Assembly: GCA_904501835.1 (NCBI GenBank)
Contig: CAJGBW010000050.1
Coordinates: 1-11,232, forward strand
DNA length: 11,232 bases
Reading direction: 5' to 3'
Source of the DNA: an uncultured Bacteroidales bacterium
GTDB taxonomy: Bacteria; Bacteroidota; Bacteroidia; Bacteroidales; UBA932
The position numbers were made by a program, and so were the translations under genes. Positions 1 to 7,260 of the stretch are shown in pieces (positions within the stretch are counted from its first letter, which is position 1; each line of letters opens with the position of its first letter). The notes beneath the pieces were generated by a model. That model saw nothing but the letters and a program-made list of their open reading frames with translations, did not search any database and had not been told where the DNA came from.

Positions 1-13
1 ACGGCGAGTAAAC

Positions 14-55
14 AAAAAAATAGCCAAAGCGACGCACGGGGCGAAACATTGGCTA
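14..55 (-). terminator. Intrinsic terminator of nifJ
   Basis: Read on the minus strand, TAGCCAA (55-49) and TTGGCTA (27-21) form a perfect 7-bp stem around a 21-nt loop, followed at once by seven T residues (20-14). The loop can form a further short CGC/GCG pairing (43-41 with 35-33). It begins 22 nt past the nifJ stop codon. A stem followed by a U-tract is the standard intrinsic terminator layout, so nifJ probably ends its transcript here. The stem is modest and the loop long, so efficiency is uncertain. Confidence 0.75.
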
Positions 56-77
56 CTATTATTATAATAGGTATAAA

Positions 78-3000
78 CTATTTGGCGAGGCGCTTGTAAG
101 TCTCAAGACGGAGTTTGGCAAACTCTTCGGTCTTGGCAAGCAATTCCTCGGCTCTGTCAGGGAACATCTTGTAGAGAGAAGCAAAACGCACCTCACCATT
201 CAAGAAGTCCTGGAACTTACTCCAATCCGGCTCTTTGGAATCAAGAGAGAAAGGATTTTTGTCCGTACCCTCAAGAGCAGGATTGTAACGATAGAGGTGC
301 CAGTAGCCACATTCTACCGCCAATTTCTCCTCCTTCTGACTCAAGCCCATACCCGCTTTCAAACCGTGGTTGATACAAGGAGCGTAAGCAATGATGAGTG
401 AAGGACCGTCGTAAGCCTCAGCCTCTTTCAAAGCATTGAGGAACTGAACAGGAGAGGCACCCATAGCCACTTGCGCCACATAAACATAACCATAGCTCAT
501 TGCCATCATACCCAAATCCTTCTTGCGAATCTTCTTACCAGAAGCCGCAAATTTGGCAATGGCACCCGCAGGCGTTGATTTAGAAGACTGACCACCGGTA
601 TTGGAATATACCTCGGTGTCAAGCACCAGCACATTCACATTCTCGCCGCTTGCCAACACATGGTCCAAACCGCCGTATCCAATATCGTATGCCCAACCAT
701 CACCACCGAAGATCCACTGGCTACGAGCAGGAAGGAAGGACTTGTACTCCAACAAGGAATCGCAGATTTCACAGCCACATTCTTCCATCAAAGGAACCAA
801 CTTGTCGGCCACCTCACGGGTAATTTTGGCATCATTGCGATTCTCCAACCATTGCGTAAAGAGCACCTTCATTTCAGAAGTACAGCACTCACAAGAAAGA
901 CCTTTTTCCATCAAATTGGCAACCGTCTGACGAGCACGGTCAGAACCCACTTTCATACCCAGACCAAACTCAGCATTGTCCTCAAAGAGAGAGTTTTGCC
1001 ATGCGGGACCATGACCCTCTGCGTTGGTACAATAAGGAGAAGCAGGGAAAGAAGCACCATAGATAGAAGAGCAACCGGTCGCATTGGCAATCATCATGTG
1101 GTCGCCGAACAACTGGGTAATAGCTTTTACATAAGGAGTCTCACCACAACCGGCACAAGCACCGCTAAACTCAAACAAAGGCTGTGAGAACTGGCTGTTC
1201 TTCACATTGGCAGCCTTGGGAACGATATTGTCTTTGTAACCGATCTTACTGTTCAAGTAGTTAAAGTTAGCCTGCTCGACGGTCTCGCTGTCGTAAGGAA
1301 CCATAGCCAAGGCTTTCTCTTTGGCCGGACATACATCCATACAGTTGCCACAACCCGTACAATCTGCAGGAGATACCTGAAGCGTGAAGAAGTAATCCTT
1401 CAAAACAGCCTTGCCTTGCTGACGTTTGATGGTATCGGGAGCCGCTGCCGCCTCTTCCGCTGTCATCAAGAAAGGACGAATGGCAGCGTGAGGACAAACA
1501 AAAGCACAAGTGTTACATTGGATACAGTTATCAGGAATCCAATTCGGCACTTTTACAGCCACCCCACGTTTCTCATAAGCAGATGTTCCGCAAGGAATGG
1601 TACCATCCGCCATATCTGCAAAGGCGCTGACAGGAAGTTTGTCACCCTGCTGTGCATTAACCACATCGGCAATGTTCTTCACGAAAGCGGGCGCTACGCG
1701 AGAGGCGTTGGGATTGACAAATTTAGCATTGATATTGGCCCAATCGGCAGGAATTTCTACTTTGACATACTCGCCACCGCGGTCAACCGCCGCATAGTTC
1801 ATCTTGACGATATTCTCACCTTTCTTACCATAGCTTTTCTCGATGGCCTTCTTCATATAGCTGACCGCCTCCTCATAAGGGATAATGCCCGTAATCTTGA
1901 AGAAGGCACTCTGCAAAATGGTGTTGGTACGACCGCCCAAACCGATTTCAGAAGCAATTTTGGTCGCGTTGATAATGTAAAGGGTTACATTCTTCTTGCC
2001 GATGATGGCCTTTACATGGTCAGGAATACGGGCAAGCGTCTCTTGTTCATCCCAAAGACTATTGAGCAACAAAGTACCATTTTCCTTGATTCCCTCCAAT
2101 ACATTATATTTATATAGGTAAGAAGGAACGTGACAAGCCACAAAATCAGGCGTACTTACCAAATAGGGAGCCTTGATAGGACTATCGCCGAAACGAAGGT
2201 GTGAACAAGTGTAGCCACCTGATTTTTTAGAATCGTAATCAAAATATCCCTGCGCATATTTGCTAGTGTGGTCACCGATAATCTTAATCGTATTCTTATT
2301 GGCACCCACTGTACCATCTGAACCCAAACCGAAGAATTTACACTCGGCCGTACCCGGCTTCACGATAGAAATTTCAGGTTTGAGAGGCAAGCTCTTGAAA
2401 GTCACATCATCCACAATACCGATAGTAAAATCGTCCTTGGGAGCAGCCTGTTCAAGATTTTCGTAAACAGCAACAATCTGTGAAGGAGAAGTATCCTTGG
2501 AAGAAAGACCATAACGACCTCCCACAATCACAGGCGCATTCTCTTTGCCTTGGAAAATAGCTTTTACATCCACATACAAAGGCTCACCCACCGCACCGGG
2601 CTCTTTCGTACGATCAAGCACAGCAATTTTACGAACAGACTCGGGAAGAGCCTTCAAGAAATATTTGGCAGAGAAAGGACGATACAGACGAACAATCAAA
2701 AGACCTACTTTCTTGCCTTTTGCCGTCAGATAATCGATGGTTTCCATAATGGTTTCAGTCACAGAACCCATCGCGATGATTACATTCTCAGCATCCGGAG
2801 CACCATAATAATCGAAAGGACGATACTGACGACCAGTCAATTCGCTGATTTCGCCCATATAACGAGCCACGATATCAGGAACCGCGTCATAATAACGATT
2901 CGCAGCCTCACGAGCCTGGAAATACACGTCACCGTTTTGGGCGGTTCCGCGCGTTACCGGCGCATCAGGAGAAAGCGCTTTCTTACGGAAGGCCGCCAAC

Positions 3001-3602
3001 GATTTTTCGCTAATCATGGATTTGAGCGCCGCCTCATCCAGCAATTCGATTTTCTGAATTTCGTGAGAAGTGCGGAAGCCATCAAAGAAGTGCAAGAAAG
3101 GAACACTGGCCTTAATCGCTGACAAATGAGCCACAGCGGCCATATCCTCAGCCTCCTGCACAGAAGCGGAAGCCAACATGGCAAAACCGGTCTGACGGCA
3201 CGCCATCACGTCTTGATGGTCTCCAAAAATTGAAAGCGCCTCGGCCGCCAATGCACGGGCAGACACATGGAACACGGTAGGAAGAAGCTCTCCGGCAATC
3301 TTATACATATTGGGAATCATAAGAAGGAGTCCCTGAGATGCCGTAAAGGTCGTTGTCAAAGCTCCTGCCTGCAATGAGCCGTGCACAGCACCACTCGCGC
3401 CTCCCTCACTCTGCATCTCGGTCACTTTGACCACCTCTCCAAAAAGATTTTTCTTTCCTTGTGAAGCCCATTCATCCACATACTCCGCCATCGTTGAGGA
3501 CGGGGTGATAGGATAGATAGCAGCATGTTCACTGAATAGATAAGCAATGTGCGCAGCTGCCCAGTTACCATCACAAGTTGTGAATTTTTTTACATTAGCC
3601 AT
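78..3602 (-). CDS. nifJ: Pyruvate:ferredoxin (flavodoxin) oxidoreductase, homodimeric type
   Basis: This 1174-residue cytoplasmic enzyme oxidises pyruvate and CoA to acetyl-CoA and CO2 and reduces ferredoxin or flavodoxin, the main route of pyruvate breakdown in fermenting Bacteroidales. All domains are present in one chain. The N-terminal TPP domain has YPITPSS at 30-36 and a probable catalytic Glu at 66. The middle carries the CoA-binding and gamma-type domains. A two-[4Fe-4S] ferredoxin domain has C693, C696, C699, C703 and C748, C751, C754, C758. The C-terminal TPP domain has GDG at 967-969 and SNTGG at 1000-1004. The third cluster's ligands are C816, C819, C844 and C1076. The chain is about 60 residues shorter than the 1232-residue Desulfovibrio africanus enzyme and seems to lack its C-terminal extension, which is linked to oxygen stability, so an oxygen-labile enzyme is inferred. 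The ATG start follows an AT-rich leader. The gene is monocistronic, with its own promoter and terminator. Confidence 0.97.
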   Translation of the reverse strand: MANVKKFTTCDGNWAAAHIAYLFSEHAAIYPITPSSTMAEYVDEWASQGKKNLFGEVVKVTEMQSEGGASGAVHGSLQAGALTTTFTASQGLLLMIPNMYKIAGELLPTVFHVSARALAAEALSIFGDHQDVMACRQTGFAMLASASVQEAEDMAAVAHLSAIKASVPFLHFFDGFRTSHEIQKIELLDEAALKSMISEKSLAAFRKKALSPDAPVTRGTAQNGDVYFQAREAANRYYDAVPDIVARYMGEISELTGRQYRPFDYYGAPDAENVIIAMGSVTETIMETIDYLTAKGKKVGLLIVRLYRPFSAKYFLKALPESVRKIAVLDRTKEPGAVGEPLYVDVKAIFQGKENAPVIVGGRYGLSSKDTSPSQIVAVYENLEQAAPKDDFTIGIVDDVTFKSLPLKPEISIVKPGTAECKFFGLGSDGTVGANKNTIKIIGDHTSKYAQGYFDYDSKKSGGYTCSHLRFGDSPIKAPYLVSTPDFVACHVPSYLYKYNVLEGIKENGTLLLNSLWDEQETLARIPDHVKAIIGKKNVTLYIINATKIASEIGLGGRTNTILQSAFFKITGIIPYEEAVSYMKKAIEKSYGKKGENIVKMNYAAVDRGGEYVKVEIPADWANINAKFVNPNASRVAPAFVKNIADVVNAQQGDKLPVSAFADMADGTIPCGTSAYEKRGVAVKVPNWIPDNCIQCNTCAFVCPHAAIRPFLMTAEEAAAAPDTIKRQQGKAVLKDYFFTLQVSPADCTGCGNCMDVCPAKEKALAMVPYDSETVEQANFNYLNSKIGYKDNIVPKAANVKNSQFSQPLFEFSGACAGCGETPYVKAITQLFGDHMMIANATGCSSIYGASFPASPYCTNAEGHGPAWQNSLFEDNAEFGLGMKVGSDRARQTVANLMEKGLSCECCTSEMKVLFTQWLENRNDAKITREVADKLVPLMEECGCEICDSLLEYKSFLPARSQWIFGGDGWAYDIGYGGLDHVLASGENVNVLVLDTEVYSNTGGQSSKSTPAGAIAKFAASGKKIRKKDLGMMAMSYGYVYVAQVAMGASPVQFLNALKEAEAYDGPSLIIAYAPCINHGLKAGMGLSQKEEKLAVECGYWHLYRYNPALEGTDKNPFSLDSKEPDWSKFQDFLNGEVRFASLYKMFPDRAEELLAKTEEFAKLRLETYKRLAK

Positions 3603-3642
3603 ACGTTTTAATTATTTTATGAATTAGTTTTCTGCCTTAAAA

Positions 3643-3656
3643 GACACACTGGTGTC
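3643..3656 (-). other. Small hairpin in the predicted nifJ leader
   Basis: GACAC (3643-3647) and GTGTC (3652-3656) are perfect inverted repeats separated by 4 nt. They lie 41 nt upstream of the nifJ ATG, inside the leader predicted from the -7 box at 3675-3682. The hairpin could be an mRNA-stabilising structure or a small operator half-site pair, but five base pairs can easily arise by chance. Confidence 0.25.
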
Positions 3657-3674
3657 AAATAAAACACCATACAA

Positions 3675-3705
3675 CAAATTTAATACAATAAATCGTACCA
3701 AACAA
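3675..3705 (-). promoter_or_regulatory. Bacteroides-type promoter for nifJ
   Basis: On the minus strand the -7 box is TAAATTTG (3682-3675), an exact match to TAnnTTTG. A -33 TTG (3705-3703) lies 20 nt upstream, the spacing usual for the Bacteroidota primary sigma factor. Transcription should start near 3669, giving a leader of roughly 65 nt. An A7/T7 tract (3707-3725) lies just upstream and could bend the DNA or act as an upstream element. Confidence 0.65.
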
Positions 3706-3776
3706 GAAAAAAACGCAATTTTTTTACAACGCAAAAATCATAGTTAAAGCAGAATAAAGAGAGCTTTCTCAATAAA

Positions 3777-3807
3777 TTGTGAATATCGGGAAAAATCGGT
3801 ATCTTTG
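3777..3807 (+). promoter_or_regulatory. Bacteroides-type promoter for the capEFG operon
   Basis: TTG at 3777-3779 and TATCTTTG at 3800-3807 are separated by 20 nt and match the -33/-7 consensus of Bacteroidota. The start of transcription should be about 3813, leaving a leader of about 38 nt before the capE ATG at 3851. The promoter overlaps the longest possible open frame, which opens with GTG at 3779. A start there would lie upstream of its own transcript, so the position of this promoter decides the start of capE. Confidence 0.75.
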
Positions 3808-3850
3808 TAGGATTAACAAACCCTCTTATATAGAGTATAACGAACAGATT

Positions 3851-4885
3851 ATGTCTATCTTCAAAGGAAAAACCCTACTGATTACCGGTGGAACCGGAAG
3901 TTTCGGAAACGCAGTACTTGAACGATTCCTCAATACCGATATCGGAGAGATCCGTATCTTCTCCAGAGACGAGAAAAAACAGGATGATATGCGTCACTAC
4001 TACCAGGCCACCCAACCGGAAGTTGCCGGAAAAATCAAATTCTATATTGGCGATGTGCGCTCGCTTGAAAGCACCCGCAGCGTCATGGGCGGAGTAGATT
4101 TTATTTTCCATGCAGCAGCGCTCAAACAAGTGCCCAGTTGTGAGTTTTTCCCGATGGAAGCCGTCCGTACCAACATCATCGGCACCGACAACGTACTGAC
4201 CGCCGCCATCGAAGCCGGGGTTGAATCCGTGATTTGCCTCTCCACCGACAAGGCCGCCTACCCGGTCAACGCCATGGGTATTTCAAAAGCCATGGAAGAA
4301 AAAGTAGCCGTAGCAAAATCCCGTTATTCCGGCAAGACCCGTATCTGCTGCACCCGCTATGGCAATGTGATGTGCTCACGCGGCTCTGTCATTCCCTTGT
4401 GGATCGACCAGATTCGCAACGGCAACCCCATCACCATCACGGACCCGAGCATGACGCGTTTTATCATGAGTCTGGATGAAGCGGTGGATTTGGTTTTGTT
4501 TGCCTTTGAAAATGGAGAAAGCGGCGATATTTTTGTTCAGAAAGCCCCTGCCTGCACCATTCAGACCCAGGCTGAAGCCGTCTGCAAGCTGTTCGGAGCC
4601 GACACCAAAAACATCAAAGTCATCGGTATCCGTCACGGCGAGAAGAACTACGAAACCCTTCTGACCAACGAAGAGTGCGCCAAGGCAGAAGATATGGGCA
4701 ATTTCTACCGCGTGCCTTCTGACAACCGAGGCTTGAACTACGACAAATACTTCAATCAAGGAAATATAGAGCGCAATCCACTCAGCGAATTCAACTCCAA
4801 AAACACCGTGCAGTTGAATGTAGAGCAGACTGCCGAGAAAATCGCCTCACTCAAATACATTCAGGAAGAACTCGCCAAACAATAG
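3851..4885 (+). CDS. capE: UDP-N-acetylglucosamine 4,6-dehydratase/5-epimerase (CapE/FnlA/WbjB family)
   Basis: This is the first enzyme of UDP-L-FucNAc synthesis. It removes water across C4-C6 of UDP-GlcNAc and inverts C5, giving the L-arabino 4-keto-6-deoxy sugar nucleotide. The 344-residue protein is an extended short-chain dehydrogenase. The NAD(P)-binding GGTGSFG is at 13-19, HAAALKQVP at 87-95, and STDK at 131-134. The usual YxxxK is replaced by M142-x-x-x-K146, the altered Ser-Met-Lys triad reported for this subfamily, which separates it from Tyr-containing PseB/FlaA1 relatives. The ATG at 3851 gives the family-typical N-terminus MSIFKGKTLLITGGTG; an upstream GTG at 3779 lies inside the promoter and is rejected. 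There is no Shine-Dalgarno sequence, as is usual in Bacteroidota. The stop codon is 2 nt before capF. Generic annotation may call it CapD-like polysaccharide biosynthesis protein. Confidence 0.93.
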   Translation: MSIFKGKTLLITGGTGSFGNAVLERFLNTDIGEIRIFSRDEKKQDDMRHYYQATQPEVAGKIKFYIGDVRSLESTRSVMGGVDFIFHAAALKQVPSCEFFPMEAVRTNIIGTDNVLTAAIEAGVESVICLSTDKAAYPVNAMGISKAMEEKVAVAKSRYSGKTRICCTRYGNVMCSRGSVIPLWIDQIRNGNPITITDPSMTRFIMSLDEAVDLVLFAFENGESGDIFVQKAPACTIQTQAEAVCKLFGADTKNIKVIGIRHGEKNYETLLTNEECAKAEDMGNFYRVPSDNRGLNYDKYFNQGNIERNPLSEFNSKNTVQLNVEQTAEKIASLKYIQEELAKQ

Positions 4886-4887
4886 GT

Positions 4888-6096
4888 ATGAAAATTTTGG
4901 TTACCGGCGCCGCCGGCTTCGTAGGCAAAAATCTCTGCACCAGTCTGAAAAACATTCGGGACGGAAAAGACAAAACACGCCCTTTCTGCATTTCGGAGAT
5001 TTTCGAATACGATATCGATTCTTCCCAAGAATTATTGGAAGAAGCTTGTCAAAAAGCGGATTTTGTCTTCAATCTCGCGGGCGTAAACCGCCCCACCGAC
5101 CCGGCAGATTTCCAAAAAGGCAATTTCGGTTTTGCCTCCACCCTGCTTGACACTTTGGAAAAATATGGCAACAAAGCGCCCGTCATGCTTTCCAGTTCCC
5201 AACAAGCCTCCTTGTGCGGACGTTTTGGCAACTCCGAATACGGACGCAGCAAAAAAGCGGGCGAAGATTTGTTCTTGGAATATGCCCGACGCTGTGGCTC
5301 ACGGGTGCTGATTTACCGTTTCCCCAACATCTTCGGAAAATGGTGCCGTCCCTCCTACAATAGCGCCATTGCCACATTTTGTCACAATTTGGCCAACGGA
5401 CTCCCCATTCAGGTAAACGACCCTTCGGTGGAAATGGAAGTGCTGTATATCGATGATTTGGTGGAGGAAATGATGCGCGCGCTGCAAGGAAAGGAAAATC
5501 GTTGCGACTTTGTGGGTATGGACTGCCAGCCCAACGAAAACGGTCCTTACTGCTACTGCCCCATCACCCATCATTGCACTTTGGGCGAAATTGTACAAAT
5601 GATTGAAAACTGCCGTGATTTCTCCCATGATATGACCGTGCCGGAAATTCCTGCCGGTTCCTTGCAGAAGAAATTATTTTCTACCTATTTAAGTTACCTG
5701 CCCGCCGACAAAGCCATCGTGCCGTTGAAGATGAACATCGACGCACGCGGTTCGTTCACCGAATTGTTGCATAGCAAAAATGTCGGACAGGTCAGCATCA
5801 ACATCAGCAAACCCGGCATTACCAAAGGCGAACATTGGCACCATAGCAAATGGGAACTGTTCATCGTGGTCAAAGGCGAAGGACTCATCCAGATGCGTCA
5901 CGAGACACAGCCCGATGCCCCCATTCTGGAGTACCGTGTATCCGGCGAGAAAATTGAAGCGGTGTATATGCTTCCCGGCTACACCCACAACATCATCAAC
6001 CTGTCTGACACGGAAGATTTGGTAACCGTCATGTGGGCCAACGAAAGCTTTGACCCCGCCCACCCTGACACTTTTTATGACCCTGTAAATCAATAA
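4888..6096 (+). CDS. capF: Bifunctional 3-epimerase/4-reductase of UDP-L-FucNAc synthesis (CapF/FnlB/WbjC)
   Basis: This is the second enzyme of the pathway. Its C-terminal cupin domain epimerises C3 of the CapE product, and its N-terminal reductase uses NADPH to reduce the 4-keto group, giving the UDP-L-talo-configured amino sugar (UDP-L-PneNAc). Two domains are visible in 402 residues. An SDR domain has GAAGFVG at 7-13 and Y118-x-x-x-K122. A cupin starts near 275 with DARGSFTE and carries HWHHSKWE (316-323) and YTHNI (H367), the probable zinc-site region. From memory of the family, S. aureus CapF is about 369 residues. The extra length here is partly a Cys/His-rich stretch at 206-230 at the linker between the two domains. 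The gene starts 2 nt after capE and ends 3 nt before capG, so the three are cotranscribed. CapF is the most pathway-specific member and fixes the product as FucNAc. Confidence 0.93.
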   Translation: MKILVTGAAGFVGKNLCTSLKNIRDGKDKTRPFCISEIFEYDIDSSQELLEEACQKADFVFNLAGVNRPTDPADFQKGNFGFASTLLDTLEKYGNKAPVMLSSSQQASLCGRFGNSEYGRSKKAGEDLFLEYARRCGSRVLIYRFPNIFGKWCRPSYNSAIATFCHNLANGLPIQVNDPSVEMEVLYIDDLVEEMMRALQGKENRCDFVGMDCQPNENGPYCYCPITHHCTLGEIVQMIENCRDFSHDMTVPEIPAGSLQKKLFSTYLSYLPADKAIVPLKMNIDARGSFTELLHSKNVGQVSINISKPGITKGEHWHHSKWELFIVVKGEGLIQMRHETQPDAPILEYRVSGEKIEAVYMLPGYTHNIINLSDTEDLVTVMWANESFDPAHPDTFYDPVNQ

Positions 6097-6099
6097 AAT

Positions 6100-7260
6100 A
6101 TGGCCTCTTTCAAAAACAACGGCAAACTCAAATTGCTCATCATTGTCGGCACTCGCCCTGAGATCATTCGCCTGGCTGCGGTCATCAAAAAATGCCGCCG
6201 CTATTTCGACACCCTTTTGGCACACACAGGACAAAACTATGACTACAACCTCAATGGTATCTTCTTCAAAGACCTGGGATTGGACGACCCTGATGTGTAT
6301 TTGAACGCCGTCGGAGAGGATTTGGGAGCCACTATGGGCAATATCATCGACAAAAGCTACAAACTTATGGTCGAGACCCGTCCTGACGCCGTCTTGGTTT
6401 TGGGCGACACCAACAGTTGCCTGAGCGTCATCGGCGCCAAACGTCTGCACATTCCCATCTTCCACATGGAAGCCGGAAACCGTTGCAAAGACGAATGTCT
6501 GCCCGAAGAGACCAACCGCCGCATTGTCGATATTATTTCCGATGTCAATCTGGCTTACAGCGAGCACGCACGCCGATATTTGGCCGATTGCGGACTCCCC
6601 AAAGAGCGCACCTATGTCACAGGCTCCCCCATGGCCGAGGTGTTGCATGAGAACCTGCCCGCTATTGAAAAATCTGACATCCACGAACGCTTGGGCTTAA
6701 CAAAAGGAAAATACATTTTGCTCAGTGCCCACCGTGAGGAAAACATTGACACAGAAGCCAATTTCAACTCGCTTTTCAACGCCATCAACGCCTTGGCCGA
6801 GAAATATGACATGCCCATTCTGTATAGCTGCCACCCGCGCAGCCGTAAGAAGTTAGAAGAGAGCGGCTTTGTCTTGGACCCGCGTGTCATTCGCCACGAA
6901 CCTTTGGGATTTCACGACTATAACTGTCTGCAAATGAACGCCTTTGCCGTCGTTTCCGACTCCGGCACCCTTCCCGAAGAATCCTCTTTCTTCACCAGCG
7001 TCGGACACCCCTTCCCTGCCGTTTGCATCCGCACCTCCACCGAGCGCCCCGAAGCCATTGACAAAGCCTGCTTCATCATCGCCGGCATCGATGGCAATAG
7101 TTTGCTGCAAGCCGTAGAATGTGCTGTAGATTGCTGTCAGGCTGGCGACAACGGCATTCCCGTCCCTGATTATACCGACAAATGTGTCAGCACCAAAGTC
7201 GTAAAAATCATCCAGTCTTACACAGGCATTGTCAATAAAATGGTGTGGCGAAAATTCTGA
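6100..7260 (+). CDS. capG: UDP-N-acetyl-L-fucosamine-forming 2-epimerase (CapG/FnlC/WbjD)
   Basis: This is the third enzyme. It epimerises C2 of the CapF product to give UDP-N-acetyl-L-fucosamine in the cytoplasm. The 386-residue protein belongs to the non-hydrolysing UDP-GlcNAc 2-epimerase family with a GT-B fold. Motifs are GTRPEIIR (17-24), GDTNS (102-106), HMEAGNR (122-128), PEETNRR just after it, SAHREEN (209-215), DSGTLPEES (287-295) and RTSTERPE (311-318). The HMEAGNR and DSGTLPEES forms differ from HVEAGLR and DSGG-type motifs typical of WecB, and fit the CapG branch; the capEF context agrees. If read without its neighbours, the gene could be mistaken for wecB. Its last 16 nt overlap the start of the next gene. 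Confidence 0.92.
   Translation: MASFKNNGKLKLLIIVGTRPEIIRLAAVIKKCRRYFDTLLAHTGQNYDYNLNGIFFKDLGLDDPDVYLNAVGEDLGATMGNIIDKSYKLMVETRPDAVLVLGDTNSCLSVIGAKRLHIPIFHMEAGNRCKDECLPEETNRRIVDIISDVNLAYSEHARRYLADCGLPKERTYVTGSPMAEVLHENLPAIEKSDIHERLGLTKGKYILLSAHREENIDTEANFNSLFNAINALAEKYDMPILYSCHPRSRKKLEESGFVLDPRVIRHEPLGFHDYNCLQMNAFAVVSDSGTLPEESSFFTSVGHPFPAVCIRTSTERPEAIDKACFIIAGIDGNSLLQAVECAVDCCQAGDNGIPVPDYTDKCVSTKVVKIIQSYTGIVNKMVWRKF

Noticed and set aside
1416..2117. A 233-codon open frame on the plus strand within nifJ
   Set aside because: It crosses the antisense of the ferredoxin domain and the gamma domain of a clearly intact nifJ, and shows no independent coding sign.
3707..3725. A7/T7 inverted repeat as a terminator
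   Set aside because: The stem would consist only of A-T pairs with no GC core, and it lies upstream of both divergent promoters where no transcript is expected to end.
5689..6684. A 331-codon open frame on the minus strand across capF and capG
   Set aside because: It is antisense to two genes with full family motifs, has no homologous features that I recognise, no promoter and no sensible start context. Long antisense frames are common opposite genes with this codon bias.
6100..7260. Reading capG as wecB (UDP-ManNAc synthesis)
   Set aside because: The HMEAGNR and DSGTLPEES motif variants and direct linkage to capE and capF fit the CapG branch better. ManNAc synthesis would not need CapE or CapF.
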